11,144 nt of DNA from DATAVB01 sp040414495 (lineage in GTDB: Bacteria; Actinomycetota; Actinomycetes; Mycobacteriales; QHCD01), in NCBI GenBank assembly GCA_040414495.1, contig JBEDUI010000163.1, positions 1 to 11,144 on the forward strand. Direction: 5' to 3'. The translations under genes were made by a program, and so were the position numbers. Positions 1-6,850 of the stretch are shown here, one piece after another; the first letter of the stretch is position 1, and each line of letters begins with the position of its first letter. Under the pieces are notes generated by a model that had not been told where the DNA came from, ran no database searches, and saw nothing but the letters and a program-made list of their open reading frames with translations.

Positions 1-424
1 CGCCGACCTGCACGTGCACCTTGAAAACCCGGGCCCCGTGGTCCAGGGCACTGACCACATAGGACAGAACGTCCGGCTCGGGGAAGAACGTGGCCGACGG
101 TACGCACTCGGCGACCCGGTCGGCGAAATCCAGCGTCCAGTCGTTCAGCCAGGTCGCCATTCCCGGCTTGTGCGGATACGCCAGGGCCGGAAACGCCCGC
201 ACCCCAAGCCCCCGCAACCGGGCCAGCCGCTCATCCTCGGACAGCCGGTAGTGCACCGGCCACGCGGCACCGTAATGCTCTTCGGCGTTGTCGAAATACG
301 CCCAGACCTTGGCCAGCACTTGGGGCGGCAGGAAATGCACGTGCACATCGACCAGCCCGGGCAGGCCGAGCCCGGCCCAGTACGCCGGCACATCCGCATC
401 GGTCAGCGGCGGCACACCGGTCAC
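1..424 (-). CDS. Amidohydrolase family protein (N-terminal part, runs off the left edge)
   Basis: This is the first 141 codons of a gene read from a GTG at 424; the 3' end lies outside the window. The translation begins VTGVPPLTDADVPAYWAGLG and soon reaches VDVHVHFLPP. The His-x-His pair there is the metal-binding motif on the first strand of the amidohydrolase TIM barrel, so a metal-dependent hydrolase or decarboxylase of the amidohydrolase-2 type is likely. The visible part ends in DHGARVFKVHVQVG, which fits a barrel strand carrying a further metal ligand region. The substrate cannot be read from this fragment. The GTG overlaps the smpB stop codon (GTGA, 421-424), so translation is probably coupled to smpB and the gene is probably the last member seen of an ftsE-ftsX-smpB operon. 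No Shine-Dalgarno stands out. Confidence 0.8.
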   Translation of the reverse strand, partial: MTGVPPLTDADVPAYWAGLGLPGLVDVHVHFLPPQVLAKVWAYFDNAEEHYGAAWPVHYRLSEDERLARLRGLGVRAFPALAYPHKPGMATWLNDWTLDFADRVAECVPSATFFPEPDVLSYVVSALDHGARVFKVHVQVG

Positions 425-885
425 CGACGCCGGCGGAATACCCGCTCGATCTCCCGGTTGGCGTCCCGTTCGGCCATGGCCTGGCGCTTGTCGTAGGCCC
501 GCTTGCCCTTGGCCAAGGCCAACTCGACCTTGGCCTTGCCGTCCTTGAAGTACAGCGACAACGGGACCAGCGTGACCCCGGAATCCTGGGTCTTGCCGAT
601 CAGCCGGGCGATCTCTTCCTTGTGCAGCAGCAGTTTGCGGCTGCGCCGCGGCGTGTGGTTGGTCCAAGAACCCTCGGTGTACTCCGGGATGTGTACGCCT
701 TCCAGCCACACCTCGCCATCTCGGATCGTGGCCCAACCGTCCACCAGGGACGCCCGCCCGGCCCGCAGCGACTTCACCTCGGTACCGGTGAGCGAGATGC
801 CCGCCTCGTACGTATCGGTGATGAAGTAGTCGTGCTGCGCCTTGCGGTTACGGGCGATCAGCTTGGTACCGGTTTCGCGAGACAT
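421..885 (-). CDS. smpB: SsrA-binding protein SmpB
   Basis: SmpB binds tmRNA and delivers it to stalled ribosomes in trans-translation, in the cytoplasm. The 154-residue product has the normal family length. The N-terminal beta-barrel shows NRKAQHDYFI (13-22), GTEVKSLRAGRASL (34-47) and the internal NHTPRRSRKLLLHK (76-89). The C-terminal part has ALAKGKRAYDKR (123-134) followed by a basic tail ending in FRRRR, which enters the decoding channel. The ATG overlaps the last base of the ftsX stop codon (TGATG), and the stop overlaps the GTG of the amidohydrolase. This places smpB inside a coupled run of genes behind ftsX, an arrangement common in actinomycetes. The tmRNA gene ssrA, often found just after smpB, is not seen here. 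Confidence 0.97.
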   Translation of the reverse strand: MSRETGTKLIARNRKAQHDYFITDTYEAGISLTGTEVKSLRAGRASLVDGWATIRDGEVWLEGVHIPEYTEGSWTNHTPRRSRKLLLHKEEIARLIGKTQDSGVTLVPLSLYFKDGKAKVELALAKGKRAYDKRQAMAERDANREIERVFRRRR

Positions 886-1772
886 CAGAGCCGCACATAC
901 AGACGGAGGGTGAAGTACGCCGCGATGCTGGCCAGCAGCACGCCGACGCCGACCAGGACCGGGCTGATGACGAAGATCGAATTCCAGTCGACCGGACGCA
1001 GAATCCCGGACTTGATCACGTCGCCGAGGCTCGTTTTCTCGATGAAGAGTTTCTTACCCACACCGAGGCCGATCACCGCGAGCACCGCGCCGATGAACCC
1101 GGCCAGGGCCGCTTCGAGAATGAACGGTAACTGCGTGTACCAGCGAGAGGCGCCGACCAACCGCATGATTCCGGTTTCGGTTCTTCGGGTGAACGCGGCT
1201 ATCTGGATCGTGTTGGAGATCAGCAGTAATGCCGCCAGTGCCTGGATGATCGCGACCGCGATCGTGGCATTACGCATGGCGTTCAGCAACGAGAACAGCT
1301 TGTTCAGCACCGACCCGTCGTCCTGGACGACATCGACGCCGTCCTTGTTGGACGGAAATTCCCGGGCGATGATCGGATAATGTTCCGGATTTTTCAGCTT
1401 GACCCGGAACGAGGCCGGCAGATCGCTCGGTGGGGTCTGGCTGACCAGCGTCTGCTGCTCGGCAAAAAGCTTTTTGAACCGCTTGTACGCGTCGGCCTTG
1501 GTCTCGTAGGAAACCGTCTGCACCTCGGGCGAGGCCTTCAGCTTCGCCTCGATCGCATTTTTCTGGGCCGTGGTCGCCTTGTCCTGGAGGAAAACCGAGA
1601 CCTCGATCTTGTCGTAGTAAATCTTCTTGGTCTGGTTGATCTCACGGGCGATGAGCAACCCGGCGCCGAGTAGGCCGAGCGAGATGGCGGTCGTCAGCAC
1701 CATGGCAATCGTCATGGTGAGGTTGCGTCGAAGCCCGGTCCGCACTTCGGACAGGACGAAGTTGGCGCGCAT
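885..1772 (-). CDS. ftsX: Cell division protein FtsX
   Basis: FtsX is the membrane half of the FtsEX complex, which couples ATP hydrolysis by FtsE to activation of peptidoglycan hydrolases outside the membrane. The 295 residues show a cytoplasmic N-terminus, TM1 at about 20-42, an extracellular domain at about 43-165, and three further TM segments at about 168-194, 216-238 and 266-290. The conserved loop RRTETGIMRLVGASRWYTQL (196-215) after TM2 is typical of the family. The ATG at 1772 has AGGAAG at 1776-1781, four bases upstream, in the 30-base gap after ftsE. The stop codon overlaps the smpB start. Confidence 0.96.
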   Translation of the reverse strand: MRANFVLSEVRTGLRRNLTMTIAMVLTTAISLGLLGAGLLIAREINQTKKIYYDKIEVSVFLQDKATTAQKNAIEAKLKASPEVQTVSYETKADAYKRFKKLFAEQQTLVSQTPPSDLPASFRVKLKNPEHYPIIAREFPSNKDGVDVVQDDGSVLNKLFSLLNAMRNATIAVAIIQALAALLLISNTIQIAAFTRRTETGIMRLVGASRWYTQLPFILEAALAGFIGAVLAVIGLGVGKKLFIEKTSLGDVIKSGILRPVDWNSIFVISPVLVGVGVLLASIAAYFTLRLYVRL

Positions 1773-1802
1773 GGGCTTCCTATCGGGTTCCGCTGGAGCT
1801 AA

Positions 1803-2492
1803 TCATCGTCCGACACCATAGACGCCTCGCGATTGGTCGCGAGTGAGCTTGCCCAGGTGCAGCTCGATGACGCGGCGGCGCATGGAGTCGACGATCGTGT
1901 TGTCGTGTGTGGACATTACGACGGTCGTGCCGGTGCGGTTGATGCGTTCGAGCAGCAGCATGATGTCCTGGCTGATCTCAGGGTCGAGGTTACCGGTGGG
2001 CTCGTCGGCCAGCATCACCAGCGGCCGGTTGACGAAGGCGCGGGCGATGGCGACCCGCTGCTGCTCACCACCGGAGAGTTCGCGCGGCAGCCGGTTGGCC
2101 TTGCCCTCCAACCCGACCAGCTCGAGCACCTCGGGTACGACCTTGCGGATCGTTCGACGCTTCTTGCCGATCACCTCGAGCGCGAAGCCGACGTTCTGGT
2201 AGACGGTCCGGTTCGGCAGCAGCCGGAAGTCCTGGAAGACGCAGCCCATCGTGCGTCGCAGGGCCGGCACCTTCCAGTTCGACATCTTGGTGAGGTCCTT
2301 CCCCGCCACCCAGATGGAGCCTCTGGTGGGGACCTCTTCCTTGATGAGCAACCGCAGGAACGTGGACTTGCCACTGCCGGATGGGCCGATCAGAAAGACG
2401 AACTCGCCCTTCTCGACCTCGAGGTTGATGCCGTCCAGCGCAGGGCGCTTGCTCGCCGGATAGATCTTGGTGACATTCTGGAGGCGGATCAC
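1803..2492 (-). CDS. ftsE: Cell division ATP-binding protein FtsE
   Basis: FtsE is the cytoplasmic ABC ATPase that partners FtsX. Counting from the chosen start, it has Walker A GPSGSGKST (36-44), Q-loop Gln87 (VFQDFRLLP), signature LSGGEQQRVAIARA (139-152), Walker B VMLADE (159-164) with catalytic Glu164, a D-loop at NLD (168-170) and H-loop His196. I chose the GTG at 2492 (VIRLQNVTKIYP) although the frame stays open to 2591. This start gives 229 residues, the usual actinobacterial length, and homologues begin MI.L..V.K.Y. The extra 33 residues of the longer frame look non-coding. There is no Shine-Dalgarno, but TAGACT (2501-2506 on the minus strand) lies 8 bases before the GTG, suggesting a leaderless mRNA. 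Confidence 0.96.
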   Translation of the reverse strand: MIRLQNVTKIYPASKRPALDGINLEVEKGEFVFLIGPSGSGKSTFLRLLIKEEVPTRGSIWVAGKDLTKMSNWKVPALRRTMGCVFQDFRLLPNRTVYQNVGFALEVIGKKRRTIRKVVPEVLELVGLEGKANRLPRELSGGEQQRVAIARAFVNRPLVMLADEPTGNLDPEISQDIMLLLERINRTGTTVVMSTHDNTIVDSMRRRVIELHLGKLTRDQSRGVYGVGR

Positions 2493-2500
2493 GGCGCCGA

Positions 2501-2506
2501 AGTCTA
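2501..2506 (-). promoter_or_regulatory. Candidate -10 hexamer of ftsE, leaderless arrangement
   Basis: On the minus strand TAGACT fits the actinobacterial -10 pattern TANNNT and ends 8 bases before the ftsE GTG. Transcription starting about 7 bases further on would begin at or next to the GTG, which explains the missing Shine-Dalgarno. No convincing -35 is visible. This is inferred from spacing only. Confidence 0.4.
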
Positions 2507-2596
2507 CCGTTGATAGGAACCCGATCCCGACCTGCGGCGTTTGACCAGTGTGTCGACCGCCCAGAGTGAGCGATCGGCGGTAAGACAGCAACGGAC

Positions 2597-2601
2597 GGAG
2601 G
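2597..2601 (+). promoter_or_regulatory. Shine-Dalgarno site of the 66-residue ORF
   Basis: GGAGG stands 6 bases before the ATG at 2608. It is one of the strongest ribosome binding sites in the window and is the main reason to accept the very short downstream gene as real. Confidence 0.75.
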
Positions 2602-2607
2602 TCCGCG

Positions 2608-2808
2608 ATGCGATACGACCAATTGGTCTGCGCGGCCTGCGCCGGGCGGGTGGTCGACGGCCGGTGCGCGGTCTGCCGGCAGATGCGAAGCGAGCTTCGG
2701 CAGCGGTCGCTGCTGGGGGTATTGGACTGGCACTCCCTGCTCGTCCCGTTCCTGGCGGCACTCGCGGCGCTGGCCTTCCTGGTCGCTTACTACGTACGGA
2801 TGGCGTAG
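2608..2808 (+). CDS. Small zinc-ribbon-like membrane protein, unknown function
   Basis: This 66-residue product is read divergently from ftsE. Cys8-x2-Cys11 and Cys20-x2-Cys23 form a compact four-cysteine knuckle, likely binding zinc. A basic stretch (24-33) follows, then one transmembrane helix at about 44-63 (LLVPFLAALAALAFLVAYYV), ending in RMA. The layout suggests a cytoplasmic metal-binding head on a single membrane anchor, or the reverse orientation. A GGAGG ribosome binding site is well placed. It shares the 115-base region 2493-2607 with the ftsE start, so the two may be co-regulated. I do not recognise a named family. Its position between ftsE and prfB makes a link to division or envelope possible but unproven. 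Confidence 0.75.
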   Translation: MRYDQLVCAACAGRVVDGRCAVCRQMRSELRQRSLLGVLDWHSLLVPFLAALAALAFLVAYYVRMA

Positions 2809-2836
2809 CTTCCTGCGCCCGGCTGGCCGGCCATAC

Positions 2837-2868
2837 GTGAGTTAGGCCGCATTCCGCGAATGACTCAC
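2837..2868. terminator. Hairpin downstream of the 66-residue ORF
   Basis: GTGAGT (2837-2842) pairs with ACTCAC (2863-2868), and CATTC (2850-2854) pairs with GAATG (2858-2862) around a 3-base loop, leaving a 7-base bulge on the left arm. It begins 28 bases after the small gene's stop. There is no T-run, so it would be a U-less terminator or just a stable structure. Confidence 0.3.
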
Positions 2869-3037
2869 CAATGCCTCAGTCCACAGTCGACATACGGCCC
2901 GTCGCGGCGTGAGTTTCACGACGCCACTCCCCGCTGTCCTCAGGACGCCAGCCCTGCTCCTCCACGGGCCCGCTACTGAGCTGTCAAAGGCCTCCTGAAG
3001 GCGACTCACCGCCGTACCCGCCCCTCCGGAATATTGC
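2869..3037. other. Gene-free stretch between the small ORF and the prfB 3' array
   Basis: With the hairpin before it and the repeat array after it, this makes about 390 bases (2809-3199) without a credible gene. It holds a minor dyad, CGTGA-GTT-TCACG near 2907-2919, and nothing else I can support. Open frames across it on the minus strand owe their length to the repeat array. Confidence 0.5.
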
Positions 3038-3199
3038 GCGCACCAGCCCCGACCAAACTCGCGCGCCAACCCCGGCTGAAGTCGCGCGCCAACCCCGGCT
3101 GAACTTGCGGGCCAGCCCCGGGCTGAACTCGCGTACCAACCCCGGGCTGAACCTGCGCGCCAACCCCGGGCTGAACCTGCGCGCCAACCCCGGCTGAAC

Positions 3200-3201
<2 letters not shown>
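3038..3201. repeat. 23/24-bp tandem array (7 units) starting at the prfB stop codon
   Basis: Seven head-to-tail units lie at 3038-3060, 3061-3083, 3084-3106, 3107-3130, 3131-3154, 3155-3178 and 3179-3201. Unit lengths are 23, 23, 23, 24, 24, 24 and 23. The core is GCGCGCCAACCCCGG followed by CTGAACYT. The 24-bp units have one extra G (CCCCGGG). The unit nearest prfB runs into the TAA stop (3200-3202 on the minus strand), and the farthest unit is the most diverged. In the prfB transcript this would be a GC-rich repeated 3' region. Confidence 0.9.
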
Positions 3202-4309
<1,108 letters not shown>

Positions 4310-4317
4310 AACCGATC

Positions 4318-4323
4318 AGGGTA
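4318..4323 (-). promoter_or_regulatory. Candidate -10 hexamer of prfB, leaderless arrangement
   Basis: TACCCT on the minus strand fits TANNNT and is separated from the GTG by exactly 8 bases, the same spacing as for ftsE. No clear -35 was found. Confidence 0.4.
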
Positions 4324-4352
4324 CGACACCGCCTCCGCGCGGGCTCACGGTG

Positions 4353-4655
4353 CGCTACGGAACGAATGTCGCGTTCGTTCGCCGTATCGGCACGACTCGG
4401 GAACGCGACACCGTATCGGCACGACTGGACAGCGCGACACCGTATCGGCACGACTCGGGAACGCGACACCGTATCGGGACAGCTGAACAGCGCTACACCG
4501 TATCGGTTCGAAATAGCCGCTGATATGGCATATCGGCAAGGAATAGCCGAGTTGTACGCCGTATCGGCTAGGCACCGTGCCGATACGCCGTATCAACCTA
4601 AAAAAGACTCGTACGGTGTATCGACAGGAAAAGGACTCGTACGCCGTATCGAGGC
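4353..4655. repeat. 29-bp tandem array (about 10-11 decaying units) upstream of prfB
   Basis: The best copies are at 4382-4410, 4411-4439, 4440-4468 and 4469-4497, all 29 bp and starting CCGTATCGG. Units 4382 and 4440 are identical. Weaker copies follow, with TATCGG or TATC at 4501, 4531, 4562, 4591, 4619 and 4647 (spacings 28-31), and a diverged copy starts near 4353. The core GCCGTATCGGC is itself an inverted repeat, and 4560-4568 / 4579-4587 form a 9-bp stem (CGTATCGGC / GCCGATACG). Near 4600-4650 a sub-variant with GACTCGTACG repeats at 28 bp. Confidence 0.85.
4360..4380. promoter_or_regulatory. Perfect 7-7-7 dyad upstream of the prfB promoter
   Basis: GAACGAA (4360-4366) and TTCGTTC (4374-4380) are perfect inverted repeats around TGTCGCG. 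The centre lies about 47 bases upstream of the candidate prfB -10. It sits at the prfB-proximal edge of the 29-bp array and could be an operator, or a product of repeat decay. Confidence 0.35.
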
Positions 4656-4873
4656 AAATGCGCTGTCAGTCCGATTCGAGGATCAACGATCACAGCGGCC
4701 GTCATTGTCGCTCGCCGGCCGCATTTCTTCGGCCGCCCTTTCGAACAGTTATCGAGGCGGCCTTTTCTCGCGCAGCTGTGCCGGCGACCGGTCTGGGCCG
4801 CCGGCTTGCTGCGCGTTTCAGTTCGCGGTTCGACCTACTCGTCTGTCCGCAGTCGACAGTCGCTGCTGCCGGC
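4656..4873. other. Remaining gene-free part of the padR-prfB interval
   Basis: Together with the 29-bp array this makes 564 bases (4310-4873) without a credible gene. Besides the hairpin at 4731-4766 it contains a smaller dyad, GGCCG-(8)-CGGCC around 4718-4735. The translated frames across it show repeat-derived junk with no domain. Confidence 0.5.
4731..4766 (+). terminator. Hairpin plus T-run on the plus strand
   Basis: GGCCGCC (4731-4737) and GGCGGCC (4756-4762) form a perfect 7-bp stem with an 18-base loop, followed directly by TTTT (4763-4766). It has the form of an intrinsic terminator for plus-strand transcription, but no plus-strand gene ends here. It could shield the minus-strand padR end from antisense transcription or end a short RNA. 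Confidence 0.35.
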
Positions 4874-5395
4874 TCAGACGTCGAGGCTGCCCAACCACTT
4901 CAACAGCGCCCGCTCATAGGCGACACCAAATTCCGCGGTGGCGACCAGATGCGGGTCGGAGCCGTTCTTGCGCAGGTCCGCCAATCGCTGCCGGTCGAGC
5001 GCCAGCGCCTGCTCGTGCTCGGTCTGGGCGTCGGTGACCAGCCGCTTCAACTGCGCCTTGGTGTGGTGTGAACCGAAACCGAGTCGCAACAACACCGGGT
5101 TCCGGGAATGGTCTTGTCCGGCTGGCTCGGCCAGCCAGGCGGAGAACGCTTTCTTACCGCTAGCGGTAATCGAGTACGGCTGCGCGGAGCGGGGGCCGGT
5201 TTTTCCGAGCTTGACGTAGCCCGCACTGGCCAACGCCGGCAGCTCTCGGTAAACCTGGCTGCGCGTCAGCGTCCAGAACGTACCGAAGCGCTCGGTCGCC
5301 GCGGCCACCAACTCCCCTCCGGTCTTCGGGCCATCGTGCAGCAGGCCGAGGAGGGCAGCGGCAGTGGAGTTCAACGTCGTAGTCACGGCGTCCAC
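4874..5395 (-). CDS. PadR-family transcriptional regulator
   Basis: The 173 residues begin with a winged helix-turn-helix: ALLGLLHDGPKTGGELVAAA (14-33), the recognition region WTLTRSQVYRELPALASAGYV (41-61) and the wing TGPRSAQPYSITASGKKAF (66-84). The family consensus is a Y..T..G motif, seen here as YSITASGKKAF. A helical C-terminal dimerisation part (about 100-170) follows. PadR proteins are usually repressors that respond to small ligands. The gene starts 85 bases after the last tad gene on the same strand, so it could control the tad operon or itself. The start is uncertain: GTG 5395 gives 173 residues, but GTG 5386 (VTTTLNS) overlaps the stop of a 6-codon ORF that has the better ribosome binding site. 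Confidence 0.88.
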   Translation of the reverse strand: MDAVTTTLNSTAAALLGLLHDGPKTGGELVAAATERFGTFWTLTRSQVYRELPALASAGYVKLGKTGPRSAQPYSITASGKKAFSAWLAEPAGQDHSRNPVLLRLGFGSHHTKAQLKRLVTDAQTEHEQALALDRQRLADLRKNGSDPHLVATAEFGVAYERALLKWLGSLDV

Positions 5396-5403
5396 CGTGG
5401 CAC
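5383..5403 (-). other. Possible 6-codon upstream ORF in front of padR
   Basis: GAGGGGGA (5411-5418 on the minus strand) sits 7 bases before a GTG at 5403. That GTG is not in the padR frame; it reads V-P-R-W-T-P and stops at TGA (5385-5383). The stop overlaps an in-frame padR GTG at 5386 as GTGA. This looks like a reinitiation arrangement but may be chance. Confidence 0.3.
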
Positions 5404-5455
5404 GAAGTTGTCCCCCTCGCCACCGTTTCTACAAATTCTATCCGTCCACAGTGGA
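5391..5455. promoter_or_regulatory. padR upstream region: two CCAC-N-GTGG sites and a -10 hexamer
   Basis: TCCACAGTGGA (5445-5455) is a perfect 5-1-5 palindrome, and TCCACCGTGG (5391-5400) is a near copy 54 bases away that covers the padR start. Between them TAGAAT (5435-5440, minus strand) is a good TANNNT -10. Two matching palindromes on either side of a promoter suggest autoregulation. The classical PadR ATGT-N8-ACAT site is not seen. Confidence 0.35.
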
Positions 5456-5456
5456 G

Positions 5457-5481
5457 AACCCTGTGCATAAGACGCAAGGTT
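5457..5481 (-). terminator. Weak stem-loop at the tad operon 3' end
   Basis: On the minus strand AACCTTG (5475-5481), which overlaps the last base of the TadE stop codon, can pair with CAGGGTT (5457-5463) with one G-U pair and an 11-base loop. No U-run follows, so termination is doubtful and read-through into padR is possible. Confidence 0.25.
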
Positions 5482-5915
5482 CACTTGTATTCGTCCACAT
5501 GAACCACGAACCGACCGGTCACCGTGTTGTGCCGCGCACCGATAAAACTTGGCACACCGGGAATGGTGATGTGCCGCCGTACACACACCGAGAAGACCTC
5601 TCCCGCACTCAACTGTGGCAGGCCGGGACGGGCCGCCGCGCAACGTTCACCCACTGGTACCCACCCAATGTCAAGGTCAGTTGCATCGATGTTCTGATCG
5701 GCCAGTGCCAACTGTGCCGCGTACCGCGCCGTGGCCTGACTTCCACTGGCGACATAGGTCCGCCCGATCTCTCGCGCCGCTTCGGTGACCCCGTAGGTAT
5801 TCCGTTGTACGTAGGAGATCGCCAGTACGAGATACACCAAAGGAATGAGCAGCAGAACGCCGAGAAAGACAAACTCGATCATGGCGTTGCCCGCATCACG
5901 TTTCCCGCCGCGCAC
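5481..5915 (-). CDS. TadE-like pilus assembly protein (second pseudopilin)
   Basis: The 144 residues open with a short basic leader (MRGGKRD), then GNAMIEFVFLGVLLLIPLVYL (9-29) and a hydrophobic helix to about residue 35. This is the TadE signature: a small residue, then a Glu near the start of the helix that passes through the membrane. The rest (36-144) would be outside and holds two cysteines (in GERCAAARP and VFSVCVRRH) that could form a disulphide. TadE/TadF pseudopilins are needed for Flp pilus assembly. The GTG start shares one base with the previous stop (TAGTG), and AAGGAA lies 5 bases upstream, so translation is coupled. It is the last tad gene before padR. It could equally be called TadF. 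Confidence 0.82.
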   Translation of the reverse strand: MRGGKRDAGNAMIEFVFLGVLLLIPLVYLVLAISYVQRNTYGVTEAAREIGRTYVASGSQATARYAAQLALADQNIDATDLDIGWVPVGERCAAARPGLPQLSAGEVFSVCVRRHITIPGVPSFIGARHNTVTGRFVVHVDEYK

Positions 5916-6583
5916 TACTGTTCCTTCACCGACCGCGCAGTGACATCAAGTACGGGGAGCGAGCCCAACCAGGAGAAGATCAGCGGTACATCCCCTGTAC
6001 ATCGCACCGCGACCAGAGTGATACCGGCCCGGCCACGTTGATAGCGACCGGTGCAGCGCATGCCATTGGCGACCTTGGCCGATAGGGAGTCGGCGATGAT
6101 GTTCTTGGCCACCGGAGCACCGGCGGCCGGATTGGCGACGTCGGCATTGGCGGCATATCTGGCCCCTTCAGCGGCGCTGGCGGCGACGATATTTCGCACG
6201 TGTAGATACAGGCCGACCTGCGCAACCCCCAGTAGCAAGGCGATCAGCACGATCGAGACCAGCAGGAACTCCACCACCGCGGCGCCACAATCCGATGAGC
6301 CTGGCCGGAATCGGCCGCGTACAACCGTTGCAGCAGAATCCCGCTTTTGGCGGTATCGGTGGCACTGAAACGTGCCAGCGGAATCGATCTGCTGCCGGCC
6401 CGAAGACACGATCTCGGCAACCACGGCCGCACAATCGCGCTTCTGCCGGAATCGCTCAGCGACAATTGCGCCGGATCGCGATCGGCCAGGCCACGCTGGT
6501 GCGCCACAATCGCACCTAGCCCGGCATCGCTCCACGATGGGCGCGGGTCGGGAATCCCGCCCTTGCCGGTATCGGCCGGACAC
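5915..6583 (-). CDS. TadE-like pseudopilin with repeat-built N-terminal extension
   Basis: The conserved part starts at SSDCGAAVVEFLLVSIVLIA and has one transmembrane helix (about 102-127 counted from GTG 6583), then an outer domain with cysteines at MRCTG and AVRCTG, ending ARSVKEQ. This is a TadE-type pseudopilin. The N-terminus is unusual. Upstream of the helix the same frame holds several copies of a basic motif (RYRQGRDS, RCRARCDCGA, RFRQKRDCAAVV, RYRQKRDSAATV, RFRPGSSDCGAAVV). The copies lie at multiples of 45 nt or at least of 3 nt. The start is uncertain: GTG 6583 is 8 bases after the pilin stop and would be coupled (222 residues); GTGs at 6535, 6424 and 6409 are alternatives. None has a good ribosome binding site. 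Confidence 0.75.
   Translation of the reverse strand: MSGRYRQGRDSRPAPIVERCRARCDCGAPAWPGRSRSGAIVAERFRQKRDCAAVVAEIVSSGRQQIDSAGTFQCHRYRQKRDSAATVVRGRFRPGSSDCGAAVVEFLLVSIVLIALLLGVAQVGLYLHVRNIVAASAAEGARYAANADVANPAAGAPVAKNIIADSLSAKVANGMRCTGRYQRGRAGITLVAVRCTGDVPLIFSWLGSLPVLDVTARSVKEQ
6286..6574. repeat. Degenerate in-frame repeats at the 5' end of the TadE-like gene
   Basis: Five clear copies of a pattern CAnAATCnCG...GCCGGnATCG lie at 6286-6313, 6334-6358, 6430-6454, 6505-6529 and 6551-6574, with weaker ones near 6381 and 6461. The TCG (Arg codon CGA on the minus strand) anchors are at 6311, 6356, 6452, 6527 and 6572. The spacings are 45, 96, 75 and 45, all multiples of three. Confidence 0.75.
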
Positions 6584-6591
6584 GAGCTGAA

Positions 6592-6822
6592 TCAGTTGTC
6601 TTTGCCCACGTTGATGACGCTGTCGATGGCATTCTGAATCGCCGGGATGACCTGGCTGCGGAATGGCACCAGGATCGCGACGACAAGGATGGCCGACATC
6701 AGCGTCACCATGACCCAACCTGGAACGTCCCCCCGTTCGCGATCATCGCCGTAACCGCCAGCGCGCTCCGCCAAGGCCAGCGCCTGGCTCACCACCCATC
6801 CACAGAGCCGAGCGACCTGCAT
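6592..6822 (-). CDS. Flp-like major pilin candidate
   Basis: The 76-residue product has a 34-residue N-terminal part that ends in a charged stretch, DDRERGD. A hydrophobic helix VPGWVMVTLMSAILVVAILV (33-52) and a short tail FRSQVIPAIQNAIDSVINV follow. Small proteins with RGDVPGWV-type starts to the helix sit between tadC and tadE in many actinomycete Tad loci and are taken to be the Flp pilin. Processing would be expected near the charged-to-hydrophobic boundary, but the exact site is not certain. The ATG at 6822 has AGGTGAG about 5 bases upstream, and the gene begins 28 bases after tadC. Assignment rests on position, size and hydrophobic profile. Confidence 0.72.
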   Translation of the reverse strand: MQVARLCGWVVSQALALAERAGGYGDDRERGDVPGWVMVTLMSAILVVAILVPFRSQVIPAIQNAIDSVINVGKDN

Positions 6823-6850
6823 TGCTTCTCACCTGCTTTGTCTAATGTGG

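Noticed and set aside
1803..2591. Longer ftsE from the first ATG
   Set aside because: The additional 33 residues do not resemble FtsE, and the GTG at 2492 gives the family length and start.
4353..4655. CRISPR array
   Set aside because: The full period is only 28-31 bp, so there is no room for repeat plus spacer; adjacent units are near-identical throughout and no cas gene is present.
4366..5037. Plus-strand ORF of 223 codons across the padR-prfB interval
   Set aside because: It is made of the 29-bp array and then runs antisense into padR; no domain, no ribosome binding site.
6592..6718. TadE-like gene starting inside the pilin gene
   Set aside because: This part of the frame overlaps the pilin coding sequence and encodes a His/Arg/Gln-rich shadow; starts after the pilin stop are more likely.
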